Translations under genes and position numbers: made by a program
Shown here: positions 1 to 6,734 of the stretch, piece after piece
Position numbering within the stretch: the stretch's first letter is position 1
Layout of the letters: every line of letters begins with the position of its first letter
NCBI GenBank assembly: GCA_046342195.1
Contig: JBKDQE010000023.1
Coordinates: 1 to 26,738, forward strand
DNA length: 26,738 bases
Source of the DNA: CANHBY01 sp046342195
GTDB taxonomy: Bacteria > Pseudomonadota > Gammaproteobacteria > Burkholderiales > Burkholderiaceae_C
Reading direction: 5' to 3'
Notes under the pieces: generated by a model
What the model saw: the letters and a program-made list of their open reading frames with translations, nothing else
Database searches by the model: none
Told to the model about the DNA's origin: nothing

Positions 1-2550
1 AGCACCCTTGAGGGGCAAGACCGGGCCACGCAAGCCATCCATACCTTGCTGGCCGTGTACGGAGGCGCCAAGCTCACCCAAGCCGGGCTCAAAAAGCTCG
101 GGATACGCCTCAAAAAACCGAAAACCAGTGCCCTCGTGCCGCTCAACCAAACACCAGGTCCAGTTCAAGCTGCGGGGAGTTTACCCTTGGCGCTGGAAAA
201 ACTTCAGAAGTTGACCGACCAAGTTGACGATGCAATCAAAAATAATGACCCAACACAGCTCATAAAGCTCCGTAAGAAGATCAACGACGCTTTGGGTGAG
301 GCCAATTTATATTGGGCAGAAAGTGGCAAGGTCAAAAACAGGAATTTCATAAACACCCAGGTTGCTGCCCATCAGGCCTTGGTGCGCATTGACGGGGCGA
401 TCAAACCCAAAGTGCCTCAGCCTGCGGCAAAGAAGATCGAGCCACCGCCGGGTAAAAACAATATTGTCGGTTTTCTGAATTTAAAAACCACATCGCCAGA
501 AAAATTGGCTAGGGCCATCAAAAAATATTTTGTAAATATAAAGCCAAAAGACGCATTAATACAAGTTGCAAATATTTCAAAGTATTTGAAAACACAAAAT
601 ACGGCTTTATACAAGCACCCAGACGTTCAAGGTGCTTTGCAAGAAGTCTTGAATTCTTCCTCGGGGAGCAAAGTGCCTGAAATCACTTCGATGGCAAGGG
701 TGCCTGCGCCAACCGCCAATTTACCCACGCCAACAAGCTCTATAACCACCCGCGAAAATATTATTTCACAACGCAATCCACCCGATATCCAAAATAGCGC
801 AATCAATAAAAATCCTCAAGATAGTCAGAATTCCTCAGATTTTATTGGCAATTACGCAGTTCCGCGCAATTCACGCGCTCGCCTTCCAAGTCCGATTTTG
901 ATTGGTTCAGTACCACATCATATTGTTGGAATCAATAATCAAGGCATTTTACGATTGCGACCAGATGGGTGGCAGCGCCGTATCATGCCACTGCGTGTGC
1001 TCAGTACCAAAAAATTCAGATACCAGAATGATTTCTGGGAAGTTGAAGACTTCAATAAAGAAGGGTGCCTATTGCGCTATGCCGGTCAAGACCCAACAAA
1101 AAAACGATCAACTCTTTTTGTCGCCAAAGAAAACGCACACCTTATTCATTTGCAATTTCCTGGTGGAGGCGAATATAGGCTTGGCCAGGGAGCGCAAAAT
1201 GCAGTTTCCCTTGAACCCGTTTCTTTACCACAGACCATACAAAAAAATTTGACTCCCGGGATGCGTTTTGAATCGTACCTGCGCGGTCGTGAATTAGAGG
1301 GGCCATACATGATACATGTCAATCCTAATTACACTTTGCAGGCACAGGGCATCAACCGTGAGGGCCAAAATATTACATTAAAAGTCAGACCGAATGAATT
1401 AAATAATACCTACACTGAAGTTGCAAACCATGATCTTGGCGGTCACTTCCCTGTCAGAACCTTCTATATAGCTGAGCAAAATTCGCGAGTTATTCCTTTT
1501 GGACGCATATCGACGGACTATATTCCCACACTAATTAATGGCACAAGCTACAATCAAAAAATAATTGATATATTAGAAAATCCTTCAACGCAAGGAAGTA
1601 TCACCATTTTTACTTTTCGTGCTGACCTGTATGGCGATATGTTGCCGTTGAAAAATGCTATCGCCAAATATACCAAACGGAACCCCACAGCCCAAGTTCG
1701 ATTGATTGCCTCAGTGGTTGATATGGGCGATGGCTGGAAAAATGCGGAGCGTTCTATTCAAGAAGCAAAGGATCAGATACAACGCTTTAAGGAGGACACA
1801 AGGGCACAGCTCATCATGCCCTATGGCGGAACAAAAGGGGTGATTAATCATTCAAAGGGATTTTTTTACGAGCTTCCAGATGGAACAACAACTGGGTGGC
1901 TGACGACAGCGTCTCTAAAGCCAGATGGTCGCAAAGTAGACGCCTTGATTCCTGTGCCACCAAAAGCTGGTTTTACGATCCTGCGCTTGCTTGATGAGAT
2001 GCTACTCAAACAACCTTCTCATTCGAACAGCCACACAACCAACGCACTTATCGCTGAGCTTGCACAGCAGGGCATTCTGTTTGATAGCCCAACAATTCCA
2101 ACTTGTGCAAATGCCATGTCAAGCCTTATTCAAGGTGCCCAAAATACACTGTATGTACGGGTGAATGCATTACTTGATCCGCGCGTTATGCAAGAACTGA
2201 TCGACGCCGCCGAGCGTGGCGTGAAGGTAGAAATTGGTTACCGAAGAATCGATGAAGTGAGTTTGACTTTATTAGAAAAAGCTTCATCAAAGCTTGATAC
2301 GTTATCTTACAAGAATATCGGGACAACAAATCCAGATGAAAATTTTACCCACGCCAATACCATCGTCGCTGATCGCAGCGACGCTTATGTAGGCAGCGCC
2401 TTTTTTTGGGGGCCAATGAGGTTTGAAAAAAAACACGGGTATGGTGGAGGCGGAGTCGAAGCGGGCGTATTGTTAAAATTCGATGAGGCTGCTCAGGCCG
2501 ACGATTTCATCAAAAATTTTGAAACTGCAAAGAATCAAAAGCAACAATAA
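1..2550 (+). CDS. Large toxin/effector-like protein, C-terminal part, with two phospholipase D-like repeats (5'-partial)
   Basis: The frame is open from base 1, so the gene begins left of the window; a TTG at 46 is only an internal codon. About 849 residues are visible. The first ~35 (GQDRATQAIHTLLAVYGG) loosely resemble the linker before the toxin domain of polymorphic toxins. An Asn/Lys/Pro-rich linker and an unrecognised middle region follow. The last ~330 residues look like a two-repeat phospholipase D fold. Repeat 1 carries His-Ser-Lys at 1849-1857, followed by PDGTTTGWLTTAS. Repeat 2 carries HANTIVADRSDAYVGSAF from 2350, a good HKD-type motif except that the Lys is Asn. PLD-family proteins hydrolyse phosphodiester bonds in lipids or nucleic acids; which applies here, and whether it is active, is unknown. 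Bases ~480-1700 are clearly more AT-rich than the neighbouring operons, suggesting acquired DNA. No immunity-like gene follows on this strand. The PLD fold is likely; the toxin role is inference. Confidence 0.7.
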   Translation, partial: STLEGQDRATQAIHTLLAVYGGAKLTQAGLKKLGIRLKKPKTSALVPLNQTPGPVQAAGSLPLALEKLQKLTDQVDDAIKNNDPTQLIKLRKKINDALGEANLYWAESGKVKNRNFINTQVAAHQALVRIDGAIKPKVPQPAAKKIEPPPGKNNIVGFLNLKTTSPEKLARAIKKYFVNIKPKDALIQVANISKYLKTQNTALYKHPDVQGALQEVLNSSSGSKVPEITSMARVPAPTANLPTPTSSITTRENIISQRNPPDIQNSAINKNPQDSQNSSDFIGNYAVPRNSRARLPSPILIGSVPHHIVGINNQGILRLRPDGWQRRIMPLRVLSTKKFRYQNDFWEVEDFNKEGCLLRYAGQDPTKKRSTLFVAKENAHLIHLQFPGGGEYRLGQGAQNAVSLEPVSLPQTIQKNLTPGMRFESYLRGRELEGPYMIHVNPNYTLQAQGINREGQNITLKVRPNELNNTYTEVANHDLGGHFPVRTFYIAEQNSRVIPFGRISTDYIPTLINGTSYNQKIIDILENPSTQGSITIFTFRADLYGDMLPLKNAIAKYTKRNPTAQVRLIASVVDMGDGWKNAERSIQEAKDQIQRFKEDTRAQLIMPYGGTKGVINHSKGFFYELPDGTTTGWLTTASLKPDGRKVDALIPVPPKAGFTILRLLDEMLLKQPSHSNSHTTNALIAELAQQGILFDSPTIPTCANAMSSLIQGAQNTLYVRVNALLDPRVMQELIDAAERGVKVEIGYRRIDEVSLTLLEKASSKLDTLSYKNIGTTNPDENFTHANTIVADRSDAYVGSAFFWGPMRFEKKHGYGGGGVEAGVLLKFDEAAQADDFIKNFETAKNQKQQ

Positions 2551-2570
2551 ACTGAGAGGCTTGATCATTC

Positions 2571-2663
2571 ATTCCGTGACCCCCTCATTCCACGCGTCGG
2601 TCACGAAATACAGAAAGTCTGCACTCCAATTTCACCGTTCAAGCCAAGCGCAAGTCACGGAAT
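2571..2663. repeat. Three copies of a GTCACGGAAT-like decamer, one inverted
   Basis: ATTCCGTGAC at 2571-2580 is the exact reverse complement of GTCACGGAAT at 2654-2663. A third copy, GTCACGAAAT with one mismatch, lies at 2600-2609 in the direct orientation. CTTG before the first copy and CAAG after the last could extend the pairing across a bulge. All copies are in the non-coding gap just after the PLD-like gene. They could be a protein-binding site, a stem in the mRNA 3' end, or a recombination remnant; the sequence does not decide. Confidence 0.5.
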
Positions 2664-2670
2664 CAAGACC

Positions 2671-2710
2671 CCACGACGGCGCGCCGCATAAGGGCGCGCC
2701 TAGAGCGTGG
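2671..2710. terminator. Strong GC hairpin between two convergent genes, possible bidirectional terminator
   Basis: Two copies of the self-complementary octamer GGCGCGCC (2678-2685 and 2693-2700) can pair across a 7-nt loop. Flanking CCACG (2671-2675) and CGTGG (2706-2710) add an outer stem. It lies between the + strand gene ending at 2550 and the - strand gene ending at 2726, where a shared terminator would be expected. Neither strand shows a clear T tract after the stem, so termination is only inferred. Confidence 0.35.
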
Positions 2711-2725
2711 CACCTCGGCCCTCAG

Positions 2726-3127
2726 TTAGATGGACAGGGCAGGCGAGCGAAGCTGTTCACTGGGTGGAAGCCCGGCGTTCAACGTGCCGACGTTCCTGGA
2801 CAGGTTGGGGACCGGTTGAGCTCCCGGAGGAAGGGTGCTGATGCTTTCCAATTTTTCTCCGAAGCGAGCTCGAAGCTGATTTTCCAGCTGATCAGCAGGA
2901 AGAGTCGAGTTGTATACCAAACTGGTAATACCGCGAGCCTCCTGGGGGCTCAGACCCTTGATAAGGAAATAATTATTCTCAAGGGAAATGGCCAGATCTA
3001 GTTTTTCAGAGGATGACAGGGAGGACAGTTGTCTGCGGCCACTTCCTCTGTGCGGGTTTGGGCTTTGAGGTGCTCCGGGAGGTAATTTTGGAGATTCAGC
3101 TTGAGCTATTTGATAAACGACAGGCAT
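2726..3127 (-). CDS. Small protein of unknown function, 133 aa
   Basis: I do not recognise this family. The start ATG has a plausible ribosome binding site, GAAGAG, seven bases upstream. The protein has no evident signal peptide or membrane segment. Its first ~35 residues are rich in Pro, Ser and Gly. A central segment of about 65 residues (SSSEKLDLAISLENNYFLIK, then GLSPQEARGITSLVYNS) looks helical and amphipathic, and the tail is again rich in Pro and Leu. It lies antiparallel to the PLD-like gene, with a hairpin between their ends, so it is not co-transcribed with it. A -10 box lies about 170 bp upstream. It may be a real small accessory protein, since length, start signal and composition are coherent, but an overlapping + strand frame exists and no homology supports it. 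Confidence 0.5.
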   Translation of the reverse strand: MPVVYQIAQAESPKLPPGAPQSPNPHRGSGRRQLSSLSSSEKLDLAISLENNYFLIKGLSPQEARGITSLVYNSTLPADQLENQLRARFGEKLESISTLPPGAQPVPNLSRNVGTLNAGLPPSEQLRSPALSI

Positions 3128-3298
3128 TTTTGACTCTTCAAAGATTGTGATCTATGTTGCATGGCAGTGCAAGATCGGGAACCTGCGATTCACCCAAGCC
3201 CAGGTGACTCGATGTGTTCAGAGAGGGGCGCGCTCGGCGCCTGCCACCCCAGAGAAAACCGAACCCGGGTGCTGGGCGTGAATTTTTGCCACCTTGTA

Positions 3299-3328
3299 AT
3301 TATAGCCAAATTGAACTTCAGCATTCAG
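3299..3328 (-). promoter_or_regulatory. Candidate sigma-70 promoter for the small gene at 2726-3127
   Basis: Read on the - strand, CTGAAT (3323-3328) is followed after 18 bp by a perfect TATAAT (3299-3304). The -35 box is poor and the transcript would carry a leader of about 165 nt, so this rests mainly on the -10 match. Confidence 0.35.
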
Positions 3329-3444
3329 CCATCCCATGACACACACTGGCGCTGCAGTGGCCCCAAACCTGGTTGGGCAGAACTCCCCCACAGGGTCACC
3401 CGTACCATGCCCATGACAGCCAAGGATGATCGCAAGACATCATG

Positions 3445-3469
3445 ATGGGGTGCGGCAGCGCCCCCCCAT
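3445..3469 (-). terminator. typA: Weak hairpin downstream of typA
   Basis: On the - strand the typA stop is followed within about 15 bases by ATGGGG...CCCCAT, with a GCG/CGC inner pairing. There is no T run after the stem, so it could be a factor-dependent end or a 3' protective hairpin rather than an intrinsic terminator. Confidence 0.3.
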
Positions 3470-3484
3470 GAGCACAGCAAAAAA

Positions 3485-5302
3485 TCAAGCCAGATCGCGG
3501 CTGGCACGCTTGCGATCATGTTCTTTCAGGTGACGCTTGCGGATGCGAATGGATTTAGGTGTGATTTCAACCAACTCATCGTCAGCAATAAACTCAACCG
3601 CATATTCGAGGGTTAATTGAATGGGCGGCGTCAGCTTGATGGCGTCTTCTTTGCCGGAAACACGAAAATTCGTCAGCTGCTTGGCCCGCACTGGGTTGAC
3701 CACCAGGTCGTTATCGCGGCTGTGAATGCCAATGACCATGCCTTCGTACAAAGGGTCTCCGGGCTTGACGAACATCCGGCCACGATCATCCAGCTTGCCC
3801 AGGGCATAAGTGACCGCATCTCCATCGTCTTGGCTGATCAGCACGCCGTTTTTACGGCCTTCGATTTCCCCTTTATAAGGCTCGTAACCCTCAAAGATAT
3901 TACTGATCAGGCCCGTGCCACGGGTGAGGTTCAGGAATTCAGTCTGGAAGCCAATCAGGCCGCGTGCCGGGATGCGGTATTCGAGCCGAACACGACCCAT
4001 GCCATCAGGCTCCATATTGAAAAGCTCGGCCTTGCGCTCGCCAAGTGCCTGCATGACAGCACCTTGGTGCTGCTCTTCGACGTCGGCAGTGACCATTTCA
4101 ATGGGCTCATGACGCACACCCTCAACGTCGGTAAACACCACACGCGGCTTGGAAACAGCCAACTCATAACCCTCGCGCCGCATGTTTTCAAGCAAAATGG
4201 TGAGGTGCAATTCACCCCGACCCGAAACCTCGAAGATCCCGTCTTCATCGGTATCCCTGACGCGCAACGCCACATTGGATTGCAATTCACGGTCCAGGCG
4301 GTCACGAATTTGGCGGCTGGTCACGAACTTTCCTTCCCGACCGGCCAGAGGCGAGTTATTGACACAGAAGTTCATGGTCAAAGTAGGCTCATCAACTTTG
4401 AGCATGGGCAAGGGCACAGGGTTTTCGGTGTCGGTCAGGGTAACACCAATACCGATGTTTTCAACTCCGTTGATAAGAACGATATCGCCCGGGCCGGCCT
4501 CTGTGGCCTGCACGCGCTCAAGACCCTCAAATTTCAATACCTGGTTGACGCGGGCGCTCAAAGGCTGGCTCTCCGGGCCACTGTACACAGCGACATTTTG
4601 CATCGGTTTGAGACGCCCCTGGTTGATCCGGCCAATTCCGATACGACCCACATAGCTGGAATAATCAAGGGAGCATATTTGAAGCTGAAGTGGGGCATCG
4701 GCCTGACCTTGATGAGGGGGGACATGCCTCAAAATAGCATCGAACAAGGGGGCCAGATTTTCGCCTTTTTCACCCTGCTGAAGCGCAGCCCACCCGTTCA
4801 GCCCGGAGGCATAAATAATTGGAAAATCAAGCTGCTCTTCTGTGGCACCCAGTTTGTCAAACAGCTCGAAAGTGGCATTGATGACGTAATCTGGACGGGC
4901 CCCTGGTCGGTCCACTTTATTCACCACCACAATGGGCTTGAGCCCCAAAGCAAGCGCCTTTTTGGTCACAAAACGAGTTTGAGGCATGGGCCCCTCAACG
5001 GCATCGACCAACAGCAAAACACTATCAACCATCGAAAGCACACGCTCGACCTCGCCGCCGAAGTCTGCGTGACCCGGAGTATCCACGATATTGATGTGGG
5101 TGCCCTGCCATTGAACCGCGCAATTTTTGGCCAAAATGGTAATGCCCCGCTCCTTTTCCAGATCGTTGCTGTCCATGATGCGTTCAGCCACTTTTTCGTT
5201 CTCGCGGAATGTGCCGCTTTGACGAAGGAGTTGATCAACGAGAGTGGTTTTACCATGATCGACGTGGGCAATAATGGCAATATTTCGAATGGGTTGGCTC
5301 AT
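3485..5302 (-). CDS. typA: Ribosome-associated translational GTPase TypA/BipA
   Basis: Full-length 605-residue translational GTPase, the usual size for TypA/BipA. The P-loop AHVDHGKTT is at residues 12-20, the switch region ERGITILAK at about 52-60, DTPGHADF at about 74-81, and NKVD marks the G4 motif. EF-G-like domains and the TypA-specific C-terminal domain follow (RGLIGFQTEFLNLTRGTG is typical of the family). TypA binds 70S ribosomes and supports growth in cold and stress, with a role in ribosome assembly. Its ATG overlaps the truB stop in an ATGA junction, so it is the last gene of the rimP-nusA-infB-rbfA-truB operon, the position usual in Burkholderiales. A long antisense frame across the gene is a codon-bias shadow. 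Confidence 0.97.
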   Translation of the reverse strand: MSQPIRNIAIIAHVDHGKTTLVDQLLRQSGTFRENEKVAERIMDSNDLEKERGITILAKNCAVQWQGTHINIVDTPGHADFGGEVERVLSMVDSVLLLVDAVEGPMPQTRFVTKKALALGLKPIVVVNKVDRPGARPDYVINATFELFDKLGATEEQLDFPIIYASGLNGWAALQQGEKGENLAPLFDAILRHVPPHQGQADAPLQLQICSLDYSSYVGRIGIGRINQGRLKPMQNVAVYSGPESQPLSARVNQVLKFEGLERVQATEAGPGDIVLINGVENIGIGVTLTDTENPVPLPMLKVDEPTLTMNFCVNNSPLAGREGKFVTSRQIRDRLDRELQSNVALRVRDTDEDGIFEVSGRGELHLTILLENMRREGYELAVSKPRVVFTDVEGVRHEPIEMVTADVEEQHQGAVMQALGERKAELFNMEPDGMGRVRLEYRIPARGLIGFQTEFLNLTRGTGLISNIFEGYEPYKGEIEGRKNGVLISQDDGDAVTYALGKLDDRGRMFVKPGDPLYEGMVIGIHSRDNDLVVNPVRAKQLTNFRVSGKEDAIKLTPPIQLTLEYAVEFIADDELVEITPKSIRIRKRHLKEHDRKRASRDLA

Positions 5303-6273
5303 GATGTGCTCGTAACAGCGGGATAAGATGCAGCTTGACTCAGGAGACCCGAGACCTCCAGAGGGCTGAGAAGGCGATCAGGAATGAGATCACCTGCAAT
5401 AATGTGGGCACTGCCCAGAAAGGCTTGAGTTTCGGGGCCATACACCCTCAAATGAGGTGTGTCTGGAGCCACTACCCGGCGACGCAAACCACTGAGAAAA
5501 CGTGCAGATTCAGGGGCATTCAGACGATGAACAGGCCAATGAGTGAGCAAGCCATCGGGGGCTTGAAGCAGCGCATCGCGTTCCAGTTCTGAAAGCCCGC
5601 CCAGCCGCTCCAGGGTGTGAGCCTGATCCAGCTTCAAGTTGCCATGTGCCAAACGTCGAAGCCCCGACAAGTGGGCGCCACACCCCAAGGCTTCGCCAAT
5701 ATCCTCAACCAGGGTGCGAATGTAAGTGCCTTTGCTGCAAGTCACATCCAGAACCCAATCGGCCCCCCGCCCTTGGATCAGACTGATGCATTGAATTTGA
5801 ACTCGTCGCACCGAACGCTCTACATTAATACCGGATCTGGCATAAACATACAAAGCTTGGCCCTCATGCTTGAGTGCCGAGTGCATGGGTGGAATTTGAT
5901 CGATTTCGCCGATGAATTGCCCAAGAATACGCTCAAACTCATCGCGGGTGACATGCACGGGGCGCTCTTTTAAAATCTGACCTTCCACGTCACCAGTGGA
6001 GGTGGTTTGACCCAATTTGACAAAAGCCCGGTAGGTTTTGTCAGCATTGAGGCCTGCCTGAGAAAATTTGGTGGCCGCACCAAAACACAGGGGCAGCAAG
6101 CCGGTGGCCATCGGATCGAGGGTACCCGCGTGCCCTGCTTTTTCCGCACGAAACAAGTACCGCGCTTTTTGCAAAGCCTGATGACTCGACAAACCTAGAG
6201 GCTTGTCAAGCAGCAACACACCATGCACGGGGCGCTTGATCCAGCGCGTCCGGGCAGAAAGGGATCCCTTCAT
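5299..6273 (-). CDS. truB: tRNA pseudouridine(55) synthase TruB
   Basis: 324 residues, normal for TruB. The enzyme isomerises U55 to pseudouridine in the T-loop of tRNAs and also acts as a tRNA folding chaperone. The catalytic motif GHAGTLDPMATGLL is present, with Asp53 as the expected nucleophile, and KPLGLSSH near residue 24 is also typical. CSKGTYIRTLVEDIG later in the chain is the conserved RNA-binding/active-site strand. The C-terminal ~70 residues form the PUA-like region. Both ends overlap their neighbours by ATGA (rbfA upstream, typA downstream), indicating translational coupling. Confidence 0.97.
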   Translation of the reverse strand: MKGSLSARTRWIKRPVHGVLLLDKPLGLSSHQALQKARYLFRAEKAGHAGTLDPMATGLLPLCFGAATKFSQAGLNADKTYRAFVKLGQTTSTGDVEGQILKERPVHVTRDEFERILGQFIGEIDQIPPMHSALKHEGQALYVYARSGINVERSVRRVQIQCISLIQGRGADWVLDVTCSKGTYIRTLVEDIGEALGCGAHLSGLRRLAHGNLKLDQAHTLERLGGLSELERDALLQAPDGLLTHWPVHRLNAPESARFLSGLRRRVVAPDTPHLRVYGPETQAFLGSAHIIAGDLIPDRLLSPLEVSGLLSQAASYPAVTSTS

Positions 6274-6638
6274 GAATCTTCTAGGGCACGGGTGGCGTTG
6301 GCCTGCATGATCAGCAGGTTGAGTTCCGCTGCGCGCTCGGTGGTTCGGTCAAATGCAAAATGCAGGGTAGGCACGGTGTGAATCTGCAAGCGTTTGAACA
6401 AACCATTTCGCAAGAAACCTGCCGCTTCATTGAGCCCATCTTCACAATCCTGGGGGTCACCCACCAGCAAAGAGAAAAAGACCTTGGCGTGGGCGTAATC
6501 AGGAGAAACTTCAACCGCATGCAGCGTCACCATGCCAATGCGGGGGTCTTTCAATTCACGAATCAGTTCGGCCAAGTCACGTTGGATCTGGTCAGCAATA
6601 CGAAAACTTCGATTAGGAATAGAACGCTTGTGTTTCAT
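6270..6638 (-). CDS. rbfA: 30S ribosome-binding factor RbfA
   Basis: 122 residues, a typical RbfA of one KH-like domain. It binds the 30S subunit and helps mature the 5' end of 16S rRNA, with a known role in cold adaptation. RIADQIQRDLAELIRELKDP at the start and the DYAHAKVFFSLL strand are characteristic, as is LHFAFDRTTERAAELNLL near the C-terminus. It overlaps truB by ATGA. Upstream it is separated from infB by 96 bp containing a hairpin with a T-rich tail, so its transcription may depend on read-through. The short C-terminal extension (MQANATRALEDS) is ordinary. Confidence 0.95.
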   Translation of the reverse strand: MKHKRSIPNRSFRIADQIQRDLAELIRELKDPRIGMVTLHAVEVSPDYAHAKVFFSLLVGDPQDCEDGLNEAAGFLRNGLFKRLQIHTVPTLHFAFDRTTERAAELNLLIMQANATRALEDS

Positions 6639-6675
6639 GACAACAACCTGTGAAGGCCAACAACGGTGGAGCCAT

Positions 6676-6715
6676 TAAGAAATACAAACCCCGCCATCAT
6701 CCAGAGGGCGGGGTT
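6676..6715 (-). terminator. Intrinsic terminator or attenuator between infB and rbfA
   Basis: On the - strand AACCCCGCC and GGCGGGGTT (arms 6707-6715 and 6687-6695) form a perfect 9-bp stem with an 11-nt loop, followed by a T-rich tail (TTTGTATTTCTT). It begins about 20 bases after the infB stop. No obvious promoter lies between it and rbfA, so it may be leaky and set the ratio of upstream to downstream genes. Confidence 0.7.
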
Positions 6716-6734
6716 GAGGCCACAGCAAGGGAAA

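Larger units (their letters stand above)
3128..3484. other. Intergenic region without a convincing gene (357 bp)
   Basis: This gap separates the small gene at 2726-3127 from the end of typA. It holds a candidate - strand promoter (3299-3328) and a GC-rich inverted segment around 3222-3256 that would fold in the leader of the small gene. A weak hairpin sits just beyond the typA stop. I see no tRNA, no repeats and no protein-coding frame with a credible start. Confidence 0.6.

Noticed and set aside
902..1252. 116-residue frame within the PLD-like gene
   Set aside because: Alternative frame inside a continuous longer coding sequence, Cys-rich in a way typical of out-of-frame translation.
2551..2725. 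Integron attC site from the inverted decamers
   Set aside because: No GTTRRRY/RYYYAAC core pair flanks the repeats.
2483..3001. 172-residue + strand frame after the PLD-like gene, as a possible immunity gene
   Set aside because: It starts inside the PLD-like gene, covers the repeats and hairpin, and overlaps the better supported - strand gene; composition is not protein-like.
3161..3445. 94-residue + strand frame in the intergenic region
   Set aside because: No ribosome binding site, no motif, runs across the promoter and hairpin candidates.
3617..5326. 569-residue open frame on the + strand antisense to typA
   Set aside because: It mirrors typA over its whole length, has no ribosome binding site or recognisable motif, and typA is beyond doubt; a codon-bias shadow.
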